The position numbers and the translations under genes were made by a program. Of a DNA stretch of 54,053 nt, positions 9,915 through 20,646 are shown piece after piece (within the stretch, counting starts at the first letter, position 1; every line of letters begins with the position of its first letter). The notes beneath the pieces were generated by a model. It ran no database searches. It saw only the letters and a program-made list of their open reading frames with translations, and had not been told where the DNA came from. Origin of the DNA: Pantoea conspicua (GTDB taxonomy: Bacteria > Pseudomonadota > Gammaproteobacteria > Enterobacterales > Enterobacteriaceae); contig NZ_MLFN01000025.1 of NCBI RefSeq assembly GCF_002095315.1, forward strand, positions 1-54,053. The letters run 5' to 3'.

Positions 9915-10826
9915 TTATTCCGCCGCCTGTAATGGGTGGATCAGCTCATCGTTGAGCGGACGATCGTCAAATTGTTCAATGATCAGGTACTTCAGCGCTT
10001 CGACATTCGGGGTAAACGCATCGCGTCGCCACATCAGCCAGGTGGCCGTATCGCGATAGCCCGGCGGCAGGGTGTGCGCCTGCACCCGTGAGCGATCCGC
10101 CATCTGTTTCAGCACCGAGGCGGGGATCATCGCCACGCCCGCACCGCCTGCTACACAGGCCAGCATGGCGTGATAGGACTGAATCTCCATCACGTTGTCA
10201 GGCGCGGTCTGGCTGTCGCGATACCAGCTCTCCAGCTTCACCCGATAGGAACAGCTGTTGCGAAAGGCAAACAGCGTATCACCCTGTACGTCTCGCGCGC
10301 TGCTGATCGGCGCGTGATCCAGCCCGGTGATCAGCACCATCTCCTCGCGAAAGGCGATACAGCCGTTGAGATCGTCATGAGAAACCGGACCATCGACCAG
10401 CGCGGCGGCTAAGGTGCCTTCACGCACCCGATCGATGATTTCGCCCGAGGTGCCAGTGATCAGTGACAGCGCCACTTTAGGAAAACGCTGGTGATAGGCG
10501 GCCAGCAGACCGGGCAGTCGGGTCGCCGCGGTACTCTCCATCGAGCCTAAAGCAAAGTTACCGGCCGGTTCGCCGGTGCGTGTCATACTCATCGCTTCTT
10601 CGCTCAGCGCCAGGATACGCTGCGCATAATTCAGAAAATTATGGCCCATTGGCGACAGTCGAATGCGCTGCTTCTCACGAATAAACAGATCAACGCCTAA
10701 CTCTTCTTCCAGCTGGCGCAGCCGGGTGGTCAGATTAGAGGGTACGCGATGCAGCTGTTCTGCCGCGCGCGCCAGCGAACCGCTTTCGGCGACGGAACAG
10801 AACATACGTAGCTGAACTAAATCCAT
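9915..10826 (-). CDS. LysR family transcriptional regulator
   Basis: LysR-type regulator of 303 residues with an N-terminal winged helix-turn-helix (MDLVQLRMFCSVAESGSLAR, then VPSNLTTRLRQLEEELG) and a ligand-binding domain from about residue 88. I start at ATG 10826, with AGAGAAG upstream; the frame extends to a TTG at 10847 that would add seven residues. It is transcribed divergently from the MFS gene at 10955, with a 128-base shared control region, the classic arrangement of a LysR protein and its target. The effector is unknown. I do not recognise an exact named orthologue. Confidence 0.88.
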   Translation of the reverse strand: MDLVQLRMFCSVAESGSLARAAEQLHRVPSNLTTRLRQLEEELGVDLFIREKQRIRLSPMGHNFLNYAQRILALSEEAMSMTRTGEPAGNFALGSMESTAATRLPGLLAAYHQRFPKVALSLITGTSGEIIDRVREGTLAAALVDGPVSHDDLNGCIAFREEMVLITGLDHAPISSARDVQGDTLFAFRNSCSYRVKLESWYRDSQTAPDNVMEIQSYHAMLACVAGGAGVAMIPASVLKQMADRSRVQAHTLPPGYRDTATWLMWRRDAFTPNVEALKYLIIEQFDDRPLNDELIHPLQAAE

Positions 10827-10954
10827 ATCTTCTCTTCCCGTAAACAACTTGGTTAATATTATTCACTTTCCGTGAGTTTAAACATCCTGCATGCTGTAAG
10901 CAAGTCAGAAAAGATCTCAGGTCAGCACCAGTCCAGCACAACAGGAGTTCAGCC

Positions 10955-12082
10955 ATGGCGGTACGCGTCGCGCTAAGCGCATTTTTAACCTTATTTGTGG
11001 CAATGGGGATCGGGCGCTTTGCCTTTACGCCGCAGGTACCGCTGATGATTCAGGAGCACCAGCTGACGCTGACCAGTGCCAGCCTGGTGGCGGCGTTAAA
11101 CTATCTCGGTTATCTGTGTGGCTCCTTTGATGCGATGCGCGCGCACCGTCGGGTAGAGCTGCGGTTGCTGGCCGGCGTCTGGGGGGCGGTGATCCTGACG
11201 CTGCTCTCGGCCTGCGTCAGCGGGCCCTGGTTGCACGGCGCGATTCGTTTCCTGATTGGCTGGGCCAGCGGCTGGGCGATGGTGCTGGTGGCTGCCTGGA
11301 GCAATGAGCAGCTGCATCGGCATGGCCGGGCAGGGTTATCGGCAGCGGTGTTTGCCGGTCCGGGTTGCGGTATTTTTGTCAGCGGTCTGCTGGCGGTGGT
11401 GCTGCACAGCTTTCAGGTGTCGGCCTCGCTGGCATGGGCCGCTTACGGCGCGCTGGCGCTGCTGCTGATTGCGCTGATTAGCCGTCATCTGCCGCGTCGG
11501 GGTGAACTGCATCGGCCGGATCAGGCACCTGAACCGCTGGTGCTGAACCGCGATCTGAAACGGCTGGTACTGAGTTACAGCCTGGCGGGCTTTGGTTACA
11601 TTTTGCCCGCCACCTTCTTATCGCAAATGGCGGCGGCACGCTTTCCTGATGGGGTGTTCGCGCAGTTCGTCTGGCCGATTTTTGGCGGGGCGGCGATGGT
11701 CGGGATTGTGATCGGCATTATGACCCGGCGCTGGGGCAGCAGTCAGGCCCGGCTGGCGCTGGTGTTGTGGGCGCAGGCGCTGGGCGTACTGGCGGCGGCG
11801 TTGTTGCCGGGCTTCAGCGGCTTGCTGATCGGGGCGCTGCTGGTGGGGGGCGGCTTTCTCAGTGTGGTACAGCTCTCCTTGCTCTGTGCGCGTGAACTCG
11901 CTCCGCAGCATCTGCGGTACATGGCCGGATTACTGACTACCGGTTATGCGGTCGGGCAGCTGGTCGGCCCGCTGCTGTCGTTTCTGTCAACCGCGCTGCT
12001 GCACCGTCTGGAACCGGCGTTGTGGGTGGCAGGCGCCAGTCTGGTATGGGCCGGGCTGCTGGTCTGGCGACGCGCCGCCTGA
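10955..12082 (+). CDS. YbfB/YjiJ family MFS transporter
   Basis: 375-residue inner-membrane protein with about twelve hydrophobic helices. The opening motif MGIGRFAFTPQVPLM and the following ALNYLGYLCGSF are characteristic of the YbfB/YjiJ (MFS_4) family; RFLIGWASGWAMVLVAAWS fits the fourth helix region. The family is thought to export or import small molecules, but no substrate is established. AGGAG lies upstream of the ATG. The divergent LysR gene is the probable regulator. It has its own promoter region and is followed by folE on the same strand after a 125-base gap, so co-transcription with folE is unlikely. Confidence 0.87.
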   Translation: MAVRVALSAFLTLFVAMGIGRFAFTPQVPLMIQEHQLTLTSASLVAALNYLGYLCGSFDAMRAHRRVELRLLAGVWGAVILTLLSACVSGPWLHGAIRFLIGWASGWAMVLVAAWSNEQLHRHGRAGLSAAVFAGPGCGIFVSGLLAVVLHSFQVSASLAWAAYGALALLLIALISRHLPRRGELHRPDQAPEPLVLNRDLKRLVLSYSLAGFGYILPATFLSQMAAARFPDGVFAQFVWPIFGGAAMVGIVIGIMTRRWGSSQARLALVLWAQALGVLAAALLPGFSGLLIGALLVGGGFLSVVQLSLLCARELAPQHLRYMAGLLTTGYAVGQLVGPLLSFLSTALLHRLEPALWVAGASLVWAGLLVWRRAA

Positions 12083-12207
12083 CGCAGGGTGATCACCAAT
12101 CTGATTGATTGCTGGATTCCCCGCAAAGAAAGTTTCACAATACGCGCTCAGTAACAGGGCCCGCAGGCATTCACCGGCGGGCGCAACACCAGCCGGAGAA
12201 GAGTACG

Positions 12208-12873
12208 ATGAGCACCTTAAGTCAGGAAGCTGCCCTGGTTCATGAAGCGCTGTTAGCGCGTGGCCTGGAAACGCCGTTACGTGCGCCAACGCGCGACCTC
12301 GATGACGAAACGCGCAAGAGCCTGATTGCAGGCCACATGACCGAAATTATGCAGCTGCTGAATCTCGATCTGGAAGATGACAGCCTGATTGAAACCCCGC
12401 ACCGCATTGCCAAAATGTATGTTGATGAGGTGTTCTCCGGTCTCGACTACGCCAACTTCCCTAAAATCACCGTCATTGAGAACAAAATGAAGGTTGATGA
12501 GATGGTAACCGTGCGTGACATCACCCTGACCAGCACCTGTGAACACCACTTTGTGATTATCGATGGTAAAGCGACTGTCGCTTATATTCCGAAAGATAAG
12601 GTAATTGGTCTGTCGAAAATTAACCGCATCGTGCAGTTTTTTGCGCAGCGCCCGCAGGTTCAGGAGCGCCTGACGCAACAGGTGCTGGTGGCGTTGCAAA
12701 CGCTGCTGGGCACCAACAATGTTGCGGTGTCGATTGACGCGGTGCACTACTGTGTGAAAGCGCGCGGCGTAAAAGATGCCACCAGCGCCACGACCACCAC
12801 CTCACTCGGCGGACTTTTCAAGTCCAGTCAGAACACCCGCCAGGAATTTCTGCGCGCGGTACGCCATAGTTGA
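12208..12873 (+). CDS. folE: GTP cyclohydrolase I (FolE)
   Basis: Catalyses the first committed step of folate synthesis: GTP to 7,8-dihydroneopterin triphosphate and formate; homodecamer in the cytoplasm. From ATG 12208 (good GGAGAAG ribosome site) it is 221 residues, against 222 in E. coli; the frame is open further upstream but that part has no homology or ribosome site. Zinc and catalytic residues are seen in STCEHHFV (about 108-115) and in [11 protein letters not shown] (about 178-188). The [17 protein letters not shown] and [11 protein letters not shown] segments are family hallmarks. It overlaps nothing and is followed within 50 bases by yeiB, as in E. coli. Confidence 0.96.
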   Translation: MSTLSQEAALVHEALLARGLETPLRAPTRDLDDETRKSLIAGHMTEIMQLLNLDLEDDSLIETPHRIAKMYVDEVFSGLDYANFPKITVIENKMKVDEMVTVRDITLTSTCEHHFVIIDGKATVAYIPKDKVIGLSKINRIVQFFAQRPQVQERLTQQVLVALQTLLGTNNVAVSIDAVHYCVKARGVKDATSATTTTSLGGLFKSSQNTRQEFLRAVRHS

Positions 12874-12923
12874 GTCAACGGCGGGCGCATTCTGGCGCCC
12901 GCGTCGTCAATGCAGGGTGCCGC

Positions 12924-14084
12924 ATGCAACGCTATCACGCGCTGGATTTCATACGTGGATGTGCCATTCTCGGCATCCTGCTGCTTAATATTGTCGGCTT
13001 CGGACTGCCGTCCGCCGCCTATCTCAATCCTGCCTGGCAGGGCAGTGTCACGCTGTCCGATGCCTGGACATGGGCGATCTCTGACGCGCTGGCTCAACTC
13101 AAATTCCTGACCCTGTTTGCGCTGCTGTTTGGCGCGGGCCTGCAAATGCAACTGCCGCGGGGCAGCCGCTGGCTGACCGCTCGCCTGACACTGCTGGTCT
13201 TATTCGGTTTTCTGCACGGCGTGTTTCTGTGGGAAGGCGATATTCTGCTGGATTACGGCATTATTGGTCTGGTGGTATGGCGGGTCTTGCGCGATGTGCC
13301 TTCCACCCGCAGCCTGATGCACACCGGTATTCTGCTCTATCTGCTGGGCTGTGGCGTGTTACTGGTATTCGGTTCCATTTCCGATCATCAGCCGACCCGT
13401 TCCTGGCTGCCGGGCGCGGCCGATTTGCAATATGAACAATACTGGAAACTGACTGGCGGCTGGGATGCGGTGCAGAATCGGCTCGATCAGCTTGCCTCGG
13501 GTTTAATGGCGCTGGCGGCACAGTATGGCTGGCAACTGGCGGGCCTGATGATGATTGGCGGGGCGCTGCTGCGCAGTGGCTGGCTGACCGGCGAATTTTC
13601 ACCACTGCACTATCGTCAGGCGGCGGCGCTGCTGCTGACGATGGGGCTGTCGATCGCGGTGGCCGGCGTGGCAGCGCAATGGCTGTTACATTGGGAATTT
13701 CGCTGGACCGGTTTTTATCTGCAAACTCCGCGTGATTTAGCGAGTCCGCTGATCAGCCTCGGCTATGCTGCGCTCTGTCTCGGCTACTGGTCACGCATCA
13801 GTCGATGGCGTATTAGCTATGCTATTCAGTGTGTTGGCCGGATGGCGTTAACCAATTACCTGCTGCAAACCCTGATCTGCACCACGCTGTTTTATCGCTT
13901 CGGGCTGTTTATGCATTTCACGCGTCTGCAACTGGTGATGATGGTGCCCGCAGTGTGGCTGATCAATCTTCTGTTTTCACTCATCTGGTTACATTACTTT
14001 GCGCAGGGCCCGCTGGAGTGGCTATGGCGGCGTCTGACGCTGCTGGCCGCCGGTAAACCTGCCGTCACTGACAACGTCAGATAA
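12924..14084 (+). CDS. yeiB: YeiB family DUF418 membrane protein
   Basis: Polytopic inner-membrane protein of the DUF418 family, 386 residues against 385 in E. coli YeiB, with about ten hydrophobic helices. It starts MQRYHALDFIRGCAILGILL, whose D-x-x-RG motif is also found in related acyltransferase-type membrane proteins. The C-terminal DUF418 segment includes VGRMALTNYLLQTLICT. An upstream extension to 12870 is open but overlaps folE and lacks homology, so I use ATG 12924, which has AGGGTG before it. Function is unknown. The folE-yeiB-galS order is conserved with E. coli. Confidence 0.92.
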   Translation: MQRYHALDFIRGCAILGILLLNIVGFGLPSAAYLNPAWQGSVTLSDAWTWAISDALAQLKFLTLFALLFGAGLQMQLPRGSRWLTARLTLLVLFGFLHGVFLWEGDILLDYGIIGLVVWRVLRDVPSTRSLMHTGILLYLLGCGVLLVFGSISDHQPTRSWLPGAADLQYEQYWKLTGGWDAVQNRLDQLASGLMALAAQYGWQLAGLMMIGGALLRSGWLTGEFSPLHYRQAAALLLTMGLSIAVAGVAAQWLLHWEFRWTGFYLQTPRDLASPLISLGYAALCLGYWSRISRWRISYAIQCVGRMALTNYLLQTLICTTLFYRFGLFMHFTRLQLVMMVPAVWLINLLFSLIWLHYFAQGPLEWLWRRLTLLAAGKPAVTDNVR

Positions 14085-14114
14085 TGACCGCCATCACAAA
14101 GGTTGCAGAATTGT

Positions 14115-14149
14115 ATGTAACCGTTTTCATTGATGTGACGCAATTCACG
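14115..14149 (+). promoter_or_regulatory. GalR/GalS operator and CRP site upstream of galS
   Basis: ATGTAACCGTTTTCAT at 14115-14130 matches the GalR/GalS operator and is nearly palindromic. Four bases later TGTGACGCAATTCACG (14134-14149) fits the CRP consensus TGTGA-N6-TCACA with one mismatch. The same pair recurs upstream of mglB, consistent with an autoregulated galS controlled by galactose and cAMP. Confidence 0.8.
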
Positions 14150-14231
14150 CTGCCTCTCTCCCGCCCCTGACAAAATAGCGCCGGTGTTCAACCCGGCGTG
14201 ATGCCTTATTCTTCCTCTGTGGAACTGCTGC

Positions 14232-15271
14232 ATGATAACGATTCGTGATGTTGCCCGTCAGGCTGGCGTGTCGGTAGCGACCGTCTCGCGCGTACTCAAC
14301 AATAGTAGCGCTGTCACGTCTGATACCCGTGACGCCGTGTTACAGGCTGTTGACGCGCTGGGATATCGCCCTAACGCTAACGCGCAGGCGCTGGCTACTC
14401 AGGTCAGCGACACCATTGGCGTGGTGGTGATGGATGTTTCCGATCCCTTCTTTGGCGCGCTGGTCAAAGCGGTCGATACCGTGGCGCAGCGCGTGCATAA
14501 GCATGTGTTAATCAGCAACTCCTGGCATCAGGAAGAGAAAGAGCGCCATGCGATTGAGGTGCTGATCCGGCAACGGTGCAGTGCGCTGGTAGTCCATGCG
14601 AAAACGCTTTCAGACCATGAGCTGGCTGAATTTATGCAACATGTACCGGGTATGGTGGTAATCAACCGCATCGTGCCCGGTTTGAACACCGCAGCGTCAG
14701 CCTTGATAACGTTACCGGCGCGCTGATGGCCTCTCGTACGCTGTTACAACAAGGGCATAGCCGCATTGGTTACCTCTGTTCCAGTCATCCGATTGAGGAT
14801 GTCGCCCAGCGCCGCGAAGGCTGGCTGCAGGCGATGGCGGAGCAGGGCATCCGGCCGCAGGAAAGCTGGATCGCCAGCGCCGAGCCCGATATGCAGGGCG
14901 GTGAAGCCGCAATGGTGGAACTGCTGGGGCGCAATCTCAATCTGAGCGCGGTGTTTGCCTATAACGACGGCATGGCGGCGGGTGCGCTCACAGCATTAAA
15001 AGACAACGGCATTCAGGTTCCACAGCATTTTTCTGTCATTGGCTTTGATGATATTCCGATTTCGCGTTACACCGATCCGCAACTGACAACCGTACGCTAT
15101 CCCATTGTTTCTATGGCTAAACTGGCCACGGAACTGGCGTTGCAGGGCGCGGCAGGGTTGCTGGATGACACCGCAACACACATCTTTATGCCGACGCTGG
15201 TACGTCGTCATTCAGTGGCGCAGCGGCAAAATGTGGAGTCCGTCACTAATTCAAGCGATTCAGCCATGTAA
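14232..15271 (+). CDS. galS: Mgl repressor/isorepressor GalS (LacI family), frameshifted
   Basis: LacI-family repressor of the mgl galactose uptake operon. The helix-turn-helix [20 protein letters not shown] (residues 3-22) and the sugar-binding domain are clear, but the reading frame breaks at about 14681-14683. The upstream frame reads ...[12 protein letters not shown] and ends at 14726; the other frame continues [20 protein letters not shown] in perfect register with E. coli GalS. Adding one T to the TTT run (GGTTTGAA to GGTTTTGAA) restores a protein of about 346 residues. Position between yeiB and mglB matches E. coli galS. Its last codons overlap the mglB operator. Real inactivation would make mgl expression less responsive to galactose, but six more single-base losses in the window favour a sequence error. 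Confidence 0.9.
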
Positions 15272-15326
15272 CCGTTTTCAATCTGTGATTACATTCACAG
15301 TTAATTAACATTGCCCTCACTATGAT
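15266..15326 (+). promoter_or_regulatory. mglB promoter: GalR/GalS operator, CRP site and -10
   Basis: ATGTAACCGTTTTCAA (15266-15281) is the operator and overlaps the galS stop codon. TGTGATTACATTCACA (15284-15299) is a perfect CRP consensus. TATGAT at 15321-15326 is a good -10; a start near 15333 would put the CRP centre at about -41.5, a class II promoter. The layout matches the E. coli mgl promoter. The remaining 265 bases to mglB form a long leader in which I see no gene. Confidence 0.88.
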
Positions 15327-15591
15327 GGCAGCGTCTCACCGGACTGAAACATTATGTAACGCCCGCATAACCGCATCAGGCACCGCTTCAGTCACTGGAT
15401 GAAATGGTTCATAACATATTCATATTCACGGAAGCGTTTAGGTACAGGGAAGTCAGATTTTGGACGGCGGTCCAGCGGCTTAGCGTAACGTTGTGTCTAT
15501 TCCGCGTCGCCGATCAGTTTTACCGATTGTTCTCCCGCCTCTGTGGCGCGGCAGAGCTAAAAAGACCCTGCATAAAAAAACCGGAGATACC

Positions 15592-16587
15592 ATGAATAAG
15601 AAGGTTTTCACGCTCACAGCACTGGTTGCCAGCATGATGTTTGGTGCAACCGCTCACGCAGCTGACACCCGTATCGGCGTGACCATTTATAAATATGATG
15701 ACAACTTTATGTCGATGGTGCGCAAAGACATTGAGAAAGAAGCGAAAACCATCGGTGGCGTTCAGCTGCTGATGAATGACTCGCAGAACGACCAGTCAAA
15801 ACAGAACGATCAGATCGATGTGCTGATGGCAAAAGGCGTGAAAGCGCTGGCGATTAACCTGGTTGACCCGGCAGCCGCCGCGGTAGTGGTCGATAAAGCG
15901 CGCGCGAATGATGTGCCAATCGTTTTCTTCAACAAAGAACCTAACGCCAAAGTGCTGGCCGGTTATGACAAAGCCTATTATGTCGGTACCGACTCTAAAG
16001 AGTCCGGCATTATCCAGGGCCAGCTGATTGAGAAACACTGGAAAGCGACCCCGGCATGGGATCTGAACAAAGATGGTCAGATTCAGTTTGTGCTGCTGAA
16101 AGGCGAGCCAGGTCATCCTGATGCTGAAGCACGTACCAAATATGTGATCGATACCCTGAACAAAGATGGCCTGAAAACCCAGCAGTTAGCAATGGATACG
16201 GCGATGTGGGATACCGCTCAGGCGAAAGACAAGATGGATGCCTGGCTGTCAGGCCCGAATGCCAAAAAAATCGAAGTGGTGATTGCTAACAACGATGCTA
16301 TGGCGATGGGTGCGGTTGAAGCGCTGAAAGCGCACAACATGTCCTCCATTCCGGTCTTCGGCGTCGATGCACTGCCAGAAGCGATGGCGCTGGTGAAATC
16401 GGGCGCGCTGGCCGGTACCGTGCTGAACGATGCGGAAAACCAGGCGAAAGCAACGCTGGATATGGCGAAGAACCTGGCTGACGGCAAAGCCGCCACCGAA
16501 GGGACTAATTTCAAAATGGTCGATAAAATCGTCCGCGTACCTTACGTACCGGTTGATAAAGAAAACCTGTCACAGTTCCAGAAATAA
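15592..16587 (+). CDS. mglB: D-galactose/D-glucose-binding periplasmic protein
   Basis: Periplasmic binding protein that delivers galactose, glucose and methyl-galactoside to the MglAC transporter and, in E. coli, signals to the Trg chemoreceptor. 331 residues. The first 23 residues are a Sec signal peptide ([20 protein letters not shown], cut after AHA, mature [15 protein letters not shown]). The calcium-site and sugar-site segments are conserved: [36 protein letters not shown] and [20 protein letters not shown] 15592 has the ribosome site CCGGAGA at good spacing and begins the signal peptide; the frame is open upstream but that is leader. It is the first gene of the mglBAC operon. Confidence 0.97.
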   Translation: MNKKVFTLTALVASMMFGATAHAADTRIGVTIYKYDDNFMSMVRKDIEKEAKTIGGVQLLMNDSQNDQSKQNDQIDVLMAKGVKALAINLVDPAAAAVVVDKARANDVPIVFFNKEPNAKVLAGYDKAYYVGTDSKESGIIQGQLIEKHWKATPAWDLNKDGQIQFVLLKGEPGHPDAEARTKYVIDTLNKDGLKTQQLAMDTAMWDTAQAKDKMDAWLSGPNAKKIEVVIANNDAMAMGAVEALKAHNMSSIPVFGVDALPEAMALVKSGALAGTVLNDAENQAKATLDMAKNLADGKAATEGTNFKMVDKIVRVPYVPVDKENLSQFQK

Positions 16588-16597
16588 TATCGATAAC

Positions 16598-16625
16598 GGG
16601 CGCGGCCAGAGTCGCGCCTTTTTTA
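16598..16625 (+). terminator. Hairpin between mglB and mglA
   Basis: GGCGCG and CGCGCC pair around an 8-base loop (16599-16604/16613-16618), followed by TTTTTT. It has the form of an intrinsic terminator inside the operon and could be leaky or protect the mglB message, giving more binding protein than transporter. The excess of binding protein is known for such operons; the mechanism here is inferred. Confidence 0.65.
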
Positions 16626-16655
16626 CGTCACCACCGTTTTTTAGCCAGGTAAATT

Positions 16656-18175
16656 ATGGCCAGTGATAATACGACCGCGCAGCGAGAATATCTGCTGGAA
16701 ATGACCGATGTCAGTAAATCATTTCCCGGCGTTAAAGCATTAGATAATGTGAATTTAAAAGTGCGGCCTCACTCTGTTCATGCATTAATGGGCGAGAACG
16801 GCGCCGGTAAATCCACCTTATTAAAATGCCTTTTTGGTATTTATAAGAAAGATACCGGCAGCATTTTGTTTCAGGGTAAAGAGATCGATTATAAGAGCTC
16901 CAAAGAGGCGCTGGAAAATGGCGTGTCGATGGTGCATCAGGAATTAAACCTGGTATTACAGCGTACCGTGATGGACAACATGTGGCTGGGGCGTTATCCC
17001 CGCAAAGGCTTCTTTGTCGATCAGGAAAAAATGTATAACGACACCAGGGCGATCTTTGACGAGCTGGATATCGATATCGATCCACGCGACAAAGTGGCGC
17101 ATCTTTCCGTGTCGCAAATGCAGATGATTGAAATTGCCAAAGCGTTCTCTTATGACGCGAAAATTGTGATTATGGATGAGCCTACCTCCTCGTTAACCGA
17201 GAAAGAGGTTAATCATCTGTTCACCATTATTCGTAAGCTAAAAGATCGCGGCTGCGGCATTGTCTATATCTCGCACAAGATGGAAGAAATTTTCCAGCTG
17301 TGTGACGAAATCACTATTCTGCGCGATGGACAGTGGATCACCACCCAGCCGCTTGACGGGCTGGACATGGATAAGATCATCTCAATGATGGTTGGCCGTT
17401 CACTGAATCAGCGCTTTCCGGACCGGACCAACGTGCCGGGTGAAACCATTCTTGAGGTGCGCAACCTGACGTCATTGCGTCAGCCATCGATTCGCGATAT
17501 CTCGTTTGATCTGCGTAAAGGGGAGATTCTCGCATTGCCGGACTGGTGGGCGCCAAACGTACCGATATCGTCGAAACGCTGTTTGGCATTCGCGAGAAAT
17601 CGGGCGGCACCATTAAACTGCACGGTAAACCGATTAATAATCACAGTGCCAACGAAGCCATTAACCACGGTTTCGCGCTGGTAACGGAAGAACGTCGTTC
17701 GACCGGGATTTATGCTTTTCTGGATATTGGTTTTAACTCGCTTATTTCCAATATCAAAAAATATAAAAACAGTATGGGGCTGCTGGATAATAAACGCATG
17801 AAGAGTGATACCCAGTGGGTGATCGATTCAATGCGGGTGAAAACGCCAGGTCACCATACGCAGATTGGTTCGCTTTCGGGTGGTAACCAGCAAAAAGTGA
17901 TTATTGGTCGCTGGTTATTGACCCAGCCTGAAATCCTGATGCTTGATGAACCGACGCGCGGTATTGATGTCGGAGCAAAATTCGAAATTTACCAGCTGAT
18001 TGCTGAGCTGGCGAAAAGAGAAAAGGGCATCATTATTATCTCTTCCGAAATGCCAGAGCTGTTAGGCATTACCGACCGTATTCTGGTGATGAGTAATGGT
18101 CTGGTAGCAGGCATTGTTGATACCAAAACCACCACGCAGAACGAAATATTGCGTTTAGCGTCATTACACCTTTAA
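16656..18175 (+). CDS. mglA: Galactose/methyl galactoside ABC transporter ATP-binding protein, frameshifted
   Basis: Double-domain ABC ATPase for galactose import. First domain: Walker [10 protein letters not shown] (about 45-53), Walker [11 protein letters not shown]. Second domain: signature [10 protein letters not shown] and Walker [15 protein letters not shown]. The frame shifts at about 17532: the first frame reads [13 protein letters not shown] and stops at 17684, while the correct sequence [20 protein letters not shown] continues in another frame. One missing G (CTCGGCATT read as CTCGCATT) explains it. With it restored the protein has 506 residues, exactly the E. coli length. The break removes the entire second ATPase domain if genuine. 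The gene is 68 bases after mglB and 19 before mglC. Confidence 0.93.
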
Positions 18176-18194
18176 TGAAGCAAGGGCTGTTAAC

Positions 18195-19205
18195 ATGAAA
18201 GCGACTACAAAAAAGAATGCGCTAACCTGGTTAAAAGAGGGCGGCATTTATGTCGTGCTGCTGGTACTGCTGGCTATTATTATTTTCCAGGACCCGACAT
18301 TTTTAAGTTTAATGAACCTGAGTAATATTCTGACCCAATCTTCGGTGCGCATTATCATTGCACTGGGTGTGGCGGGGCTGATTGTTACCCAGGGTACTGA
18401 CCTTTCCGCTGGTCGTCAGGTCGGTCTGGCCGCCGTCGTCGCGGCAACGTTGTTGCAGGCGATGGACAACGCTAACAAGGTGTTTCCGTCGCTGGATACC
18501 GTGCCGATTCCTCTGGTGATCCTCACCGTCTGCATCATTGGCGGCGTGATTGGTCTGGTCAACGGCGTGATCATTGCCTACCTCAAGGTGACCCCGTTTA
18601 TTACCACCCTCGGCACCATGATCATCGTTTATGGCATTAACTCGCTCTATTACGATTTCGTCGGTGCGTCACCGATTGCCGGCTTTGATGCGGGCTTCTC
18701 AAAATTCGCTCAGGGCTTCTTGCGCTTCGGTGATTTCAAACTCTCTTTCATCACCTTCTACGCGGTGATTGCGATTGTGTTTGTCTGGGTGTTGTGGAAC
18801 AAAACCCGCTTCGGTAAAAACATTTTTGCTATCGGTGGTAACCCGGAAGCGGCGAAAGTCTCAGGCGTTAACGTCAACCTGAACCTGATCATGATTTATG
18901 CCCTGTCAGGTGTGTTCTACGCCTTTGGCGGGATGCTGGAAGCGGGCCGTATCGGCTCGGCAACCAACAACCTCGGCTTTATGTATGAGCTGGATGCGAT
19001 TGCGGCCTGTGTGGTCGGCGGCGTCTCCTTCGCCGGCGGTGTCGGTAGCGTGGCGGGCGTGGTGACCGGTGTACTGATCTTCACCGTTATCAACTACGGC
19101 CTGACCTATATCGGTGTTAACCCTTACTGGCAGTACATCATCAAAGGCGGCATCATCATCTTCGCCGTGGCGCTGGATTCACTGAAATACTCGCGCAAAA
19201 AATAA
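18195..19205 (+). CDS. mglC: Galactose/methyl galactoside ABC transporter permease
   Basis: Inner-membrane permease of the MglBAC importer, 336 residues, identical in length to E. coli MglC, with eight to ten hydrophobic helices. It belongs to the ribose/galactose/xylose permease family (AraH/RbsC type), with hallmarks IALGVAGLIVTQGTDLSAGR near residue 55, TPFITTLGTMIIVYGINSLY, and FAIGGNPEAAKVSGVNV, the cytoplasmic loop that docks on the ATPase. It is intact, 19 bases downstream of mglA, and is the last gene of the operon, followed by a strong terminator. Confidence 0.97.
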   Translation: MKATTKKNALTWLKEGGIYVVLLVLLAIIIFQDPTFLSLMNLSNILTQSSVRIIIALGVAGLIVTQGTDLSAGRQVGLAAVVAATLLQAMDNANKVFPSLDTVPIPLVILTVCIIGGVIGLVNGVIIAYLKVTPFITTLGTMIIVYGINSLYYDFVGASPIAGFDAGFSKFAQGFLRFGDFKLSFITFYAVIAIVFVWVLWNKTRFGKNIFAIGGNPEAAKVSGVNVNLNLIMIYALSGVFYAFGGMLEAGRIGSATNNLGFMYELDAIAACVVGGVSFAGGVGSVAGVVTGVLIFTVINYGLTYIGVNPYWQYIIKGGIIIFAVALDSLKYSRKK

Positions 19206-19233
19206 TGCGCTGGCGATGACGTCAGAAAACCAG

Positions 19234-19257
19234 AGCGACCTTCGGGTCGCTTTTTTT
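19234..19257 (+). terminator. mglBAC operon terminator
   Basis: AGCGACC-TTCG-GGTCGCT: a perfect 7-bp stem with a stable UUCG tetraloop followed by seven T. It lies 28 bases after the mglC stop. A textbook intrinsic terminator. Confidence 0.95.
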
Positions 19258-19570
19258 ATGGGAACAGTGCTGGCGTTGTTGCTGTGAGATTGGGGCTGCT
19301 TAGGGAGGAACACCGCCAGACTGGAAAAACGCTAAGGCCAGTCCATGACACGTCCGGCCCGCGCCATCCCTGGCGCGGGACGCTTTCCTCTTCTGACCGT
19401 GTTCCCTGCGCGTTGAGCTTAGTCATTGCTATCAGATTCACTCTGCTTCAACTTCTCAGCAATCTGTAGTGACCCTAAGGGGGATTTGTGCTGAATATGC
19501 TGTAGTAGCATCAGAGGTGTGAGCTTAAACATCACAGCAGACTGGTCTTCACTTTTAGACGGCGACAAAA
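19258..19570. other. Intergenic region with an 8-bp hairpin
   Basis: No credible gene. CCCGCGCC (19358-19365) pairs perfectly with GGCGCGGG (19372-19379) around ATCCCT. The 12-mer GCCATCCCTGGC at 19363-19374 occurs exactly, on the other strand, in repeat copy A (5589-5600) and with one mismatch at 88-99. It may be part of the same intergenic repeat family. Confidence 0.5.
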
Positions 19571-19756
19571 GTTAAAGCGAAGGGTCATACGCCGGTAGCG
19601 AAGCATCGCGGACCAGGGACAAAATGTCGGGAGCGTTTTTGAACAACGCAAAGCGTTGGCCCGGCTACGGGCGCGCCTCAGGGATGAGGTGCGTAATCGC
19701 CCGCCAGGAATGGCGGTTTTGCGTCTTTGCGGAAGGTGCAGACTCCCTGAGCCAGG
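19571..19756 (+). repeat. Dispersed intergenic repeat, copy B
   Basis: Second copy of the element at 5446-5642, in the same orientation. The segment from TTTTTGAACAACG to AATCGCCCGC differs at only two positions. One of them replaces an A by G opposite T in the CACCTCA/TGAGGTG stem, so pairing is kept as G-U in RNA. It lies between the mgl operon terminator and the end of sanA. No coding potential is seen. Confidence 0.85.
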
Positions 19757-19824
19757 CACGTTCCGACCAGACCACAGCATTGGAGTCACAGTCAGCACAG
19801 CATAAAGAAGCCGCAGCGCGTCAG

Positions 19825-20562
<738 letters not shown>

Positions 20563-20646
20563 TCAGAATGGTGAGATGGCACAAGGCTACTTGAGCCGCC
20601 GCAGCGAAGCAAGTTAGTGCCGGCTGGCTGGTCTCTTTTTGAGCAT

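Noticed and set aside
17377..17684. Alternative reading of mglA as two separate half-size ABC proteins
   Set aside because: The second frame lacks a ribosome site and begins mid-domain. One added base gives the standard 506-residue double-domain protein.
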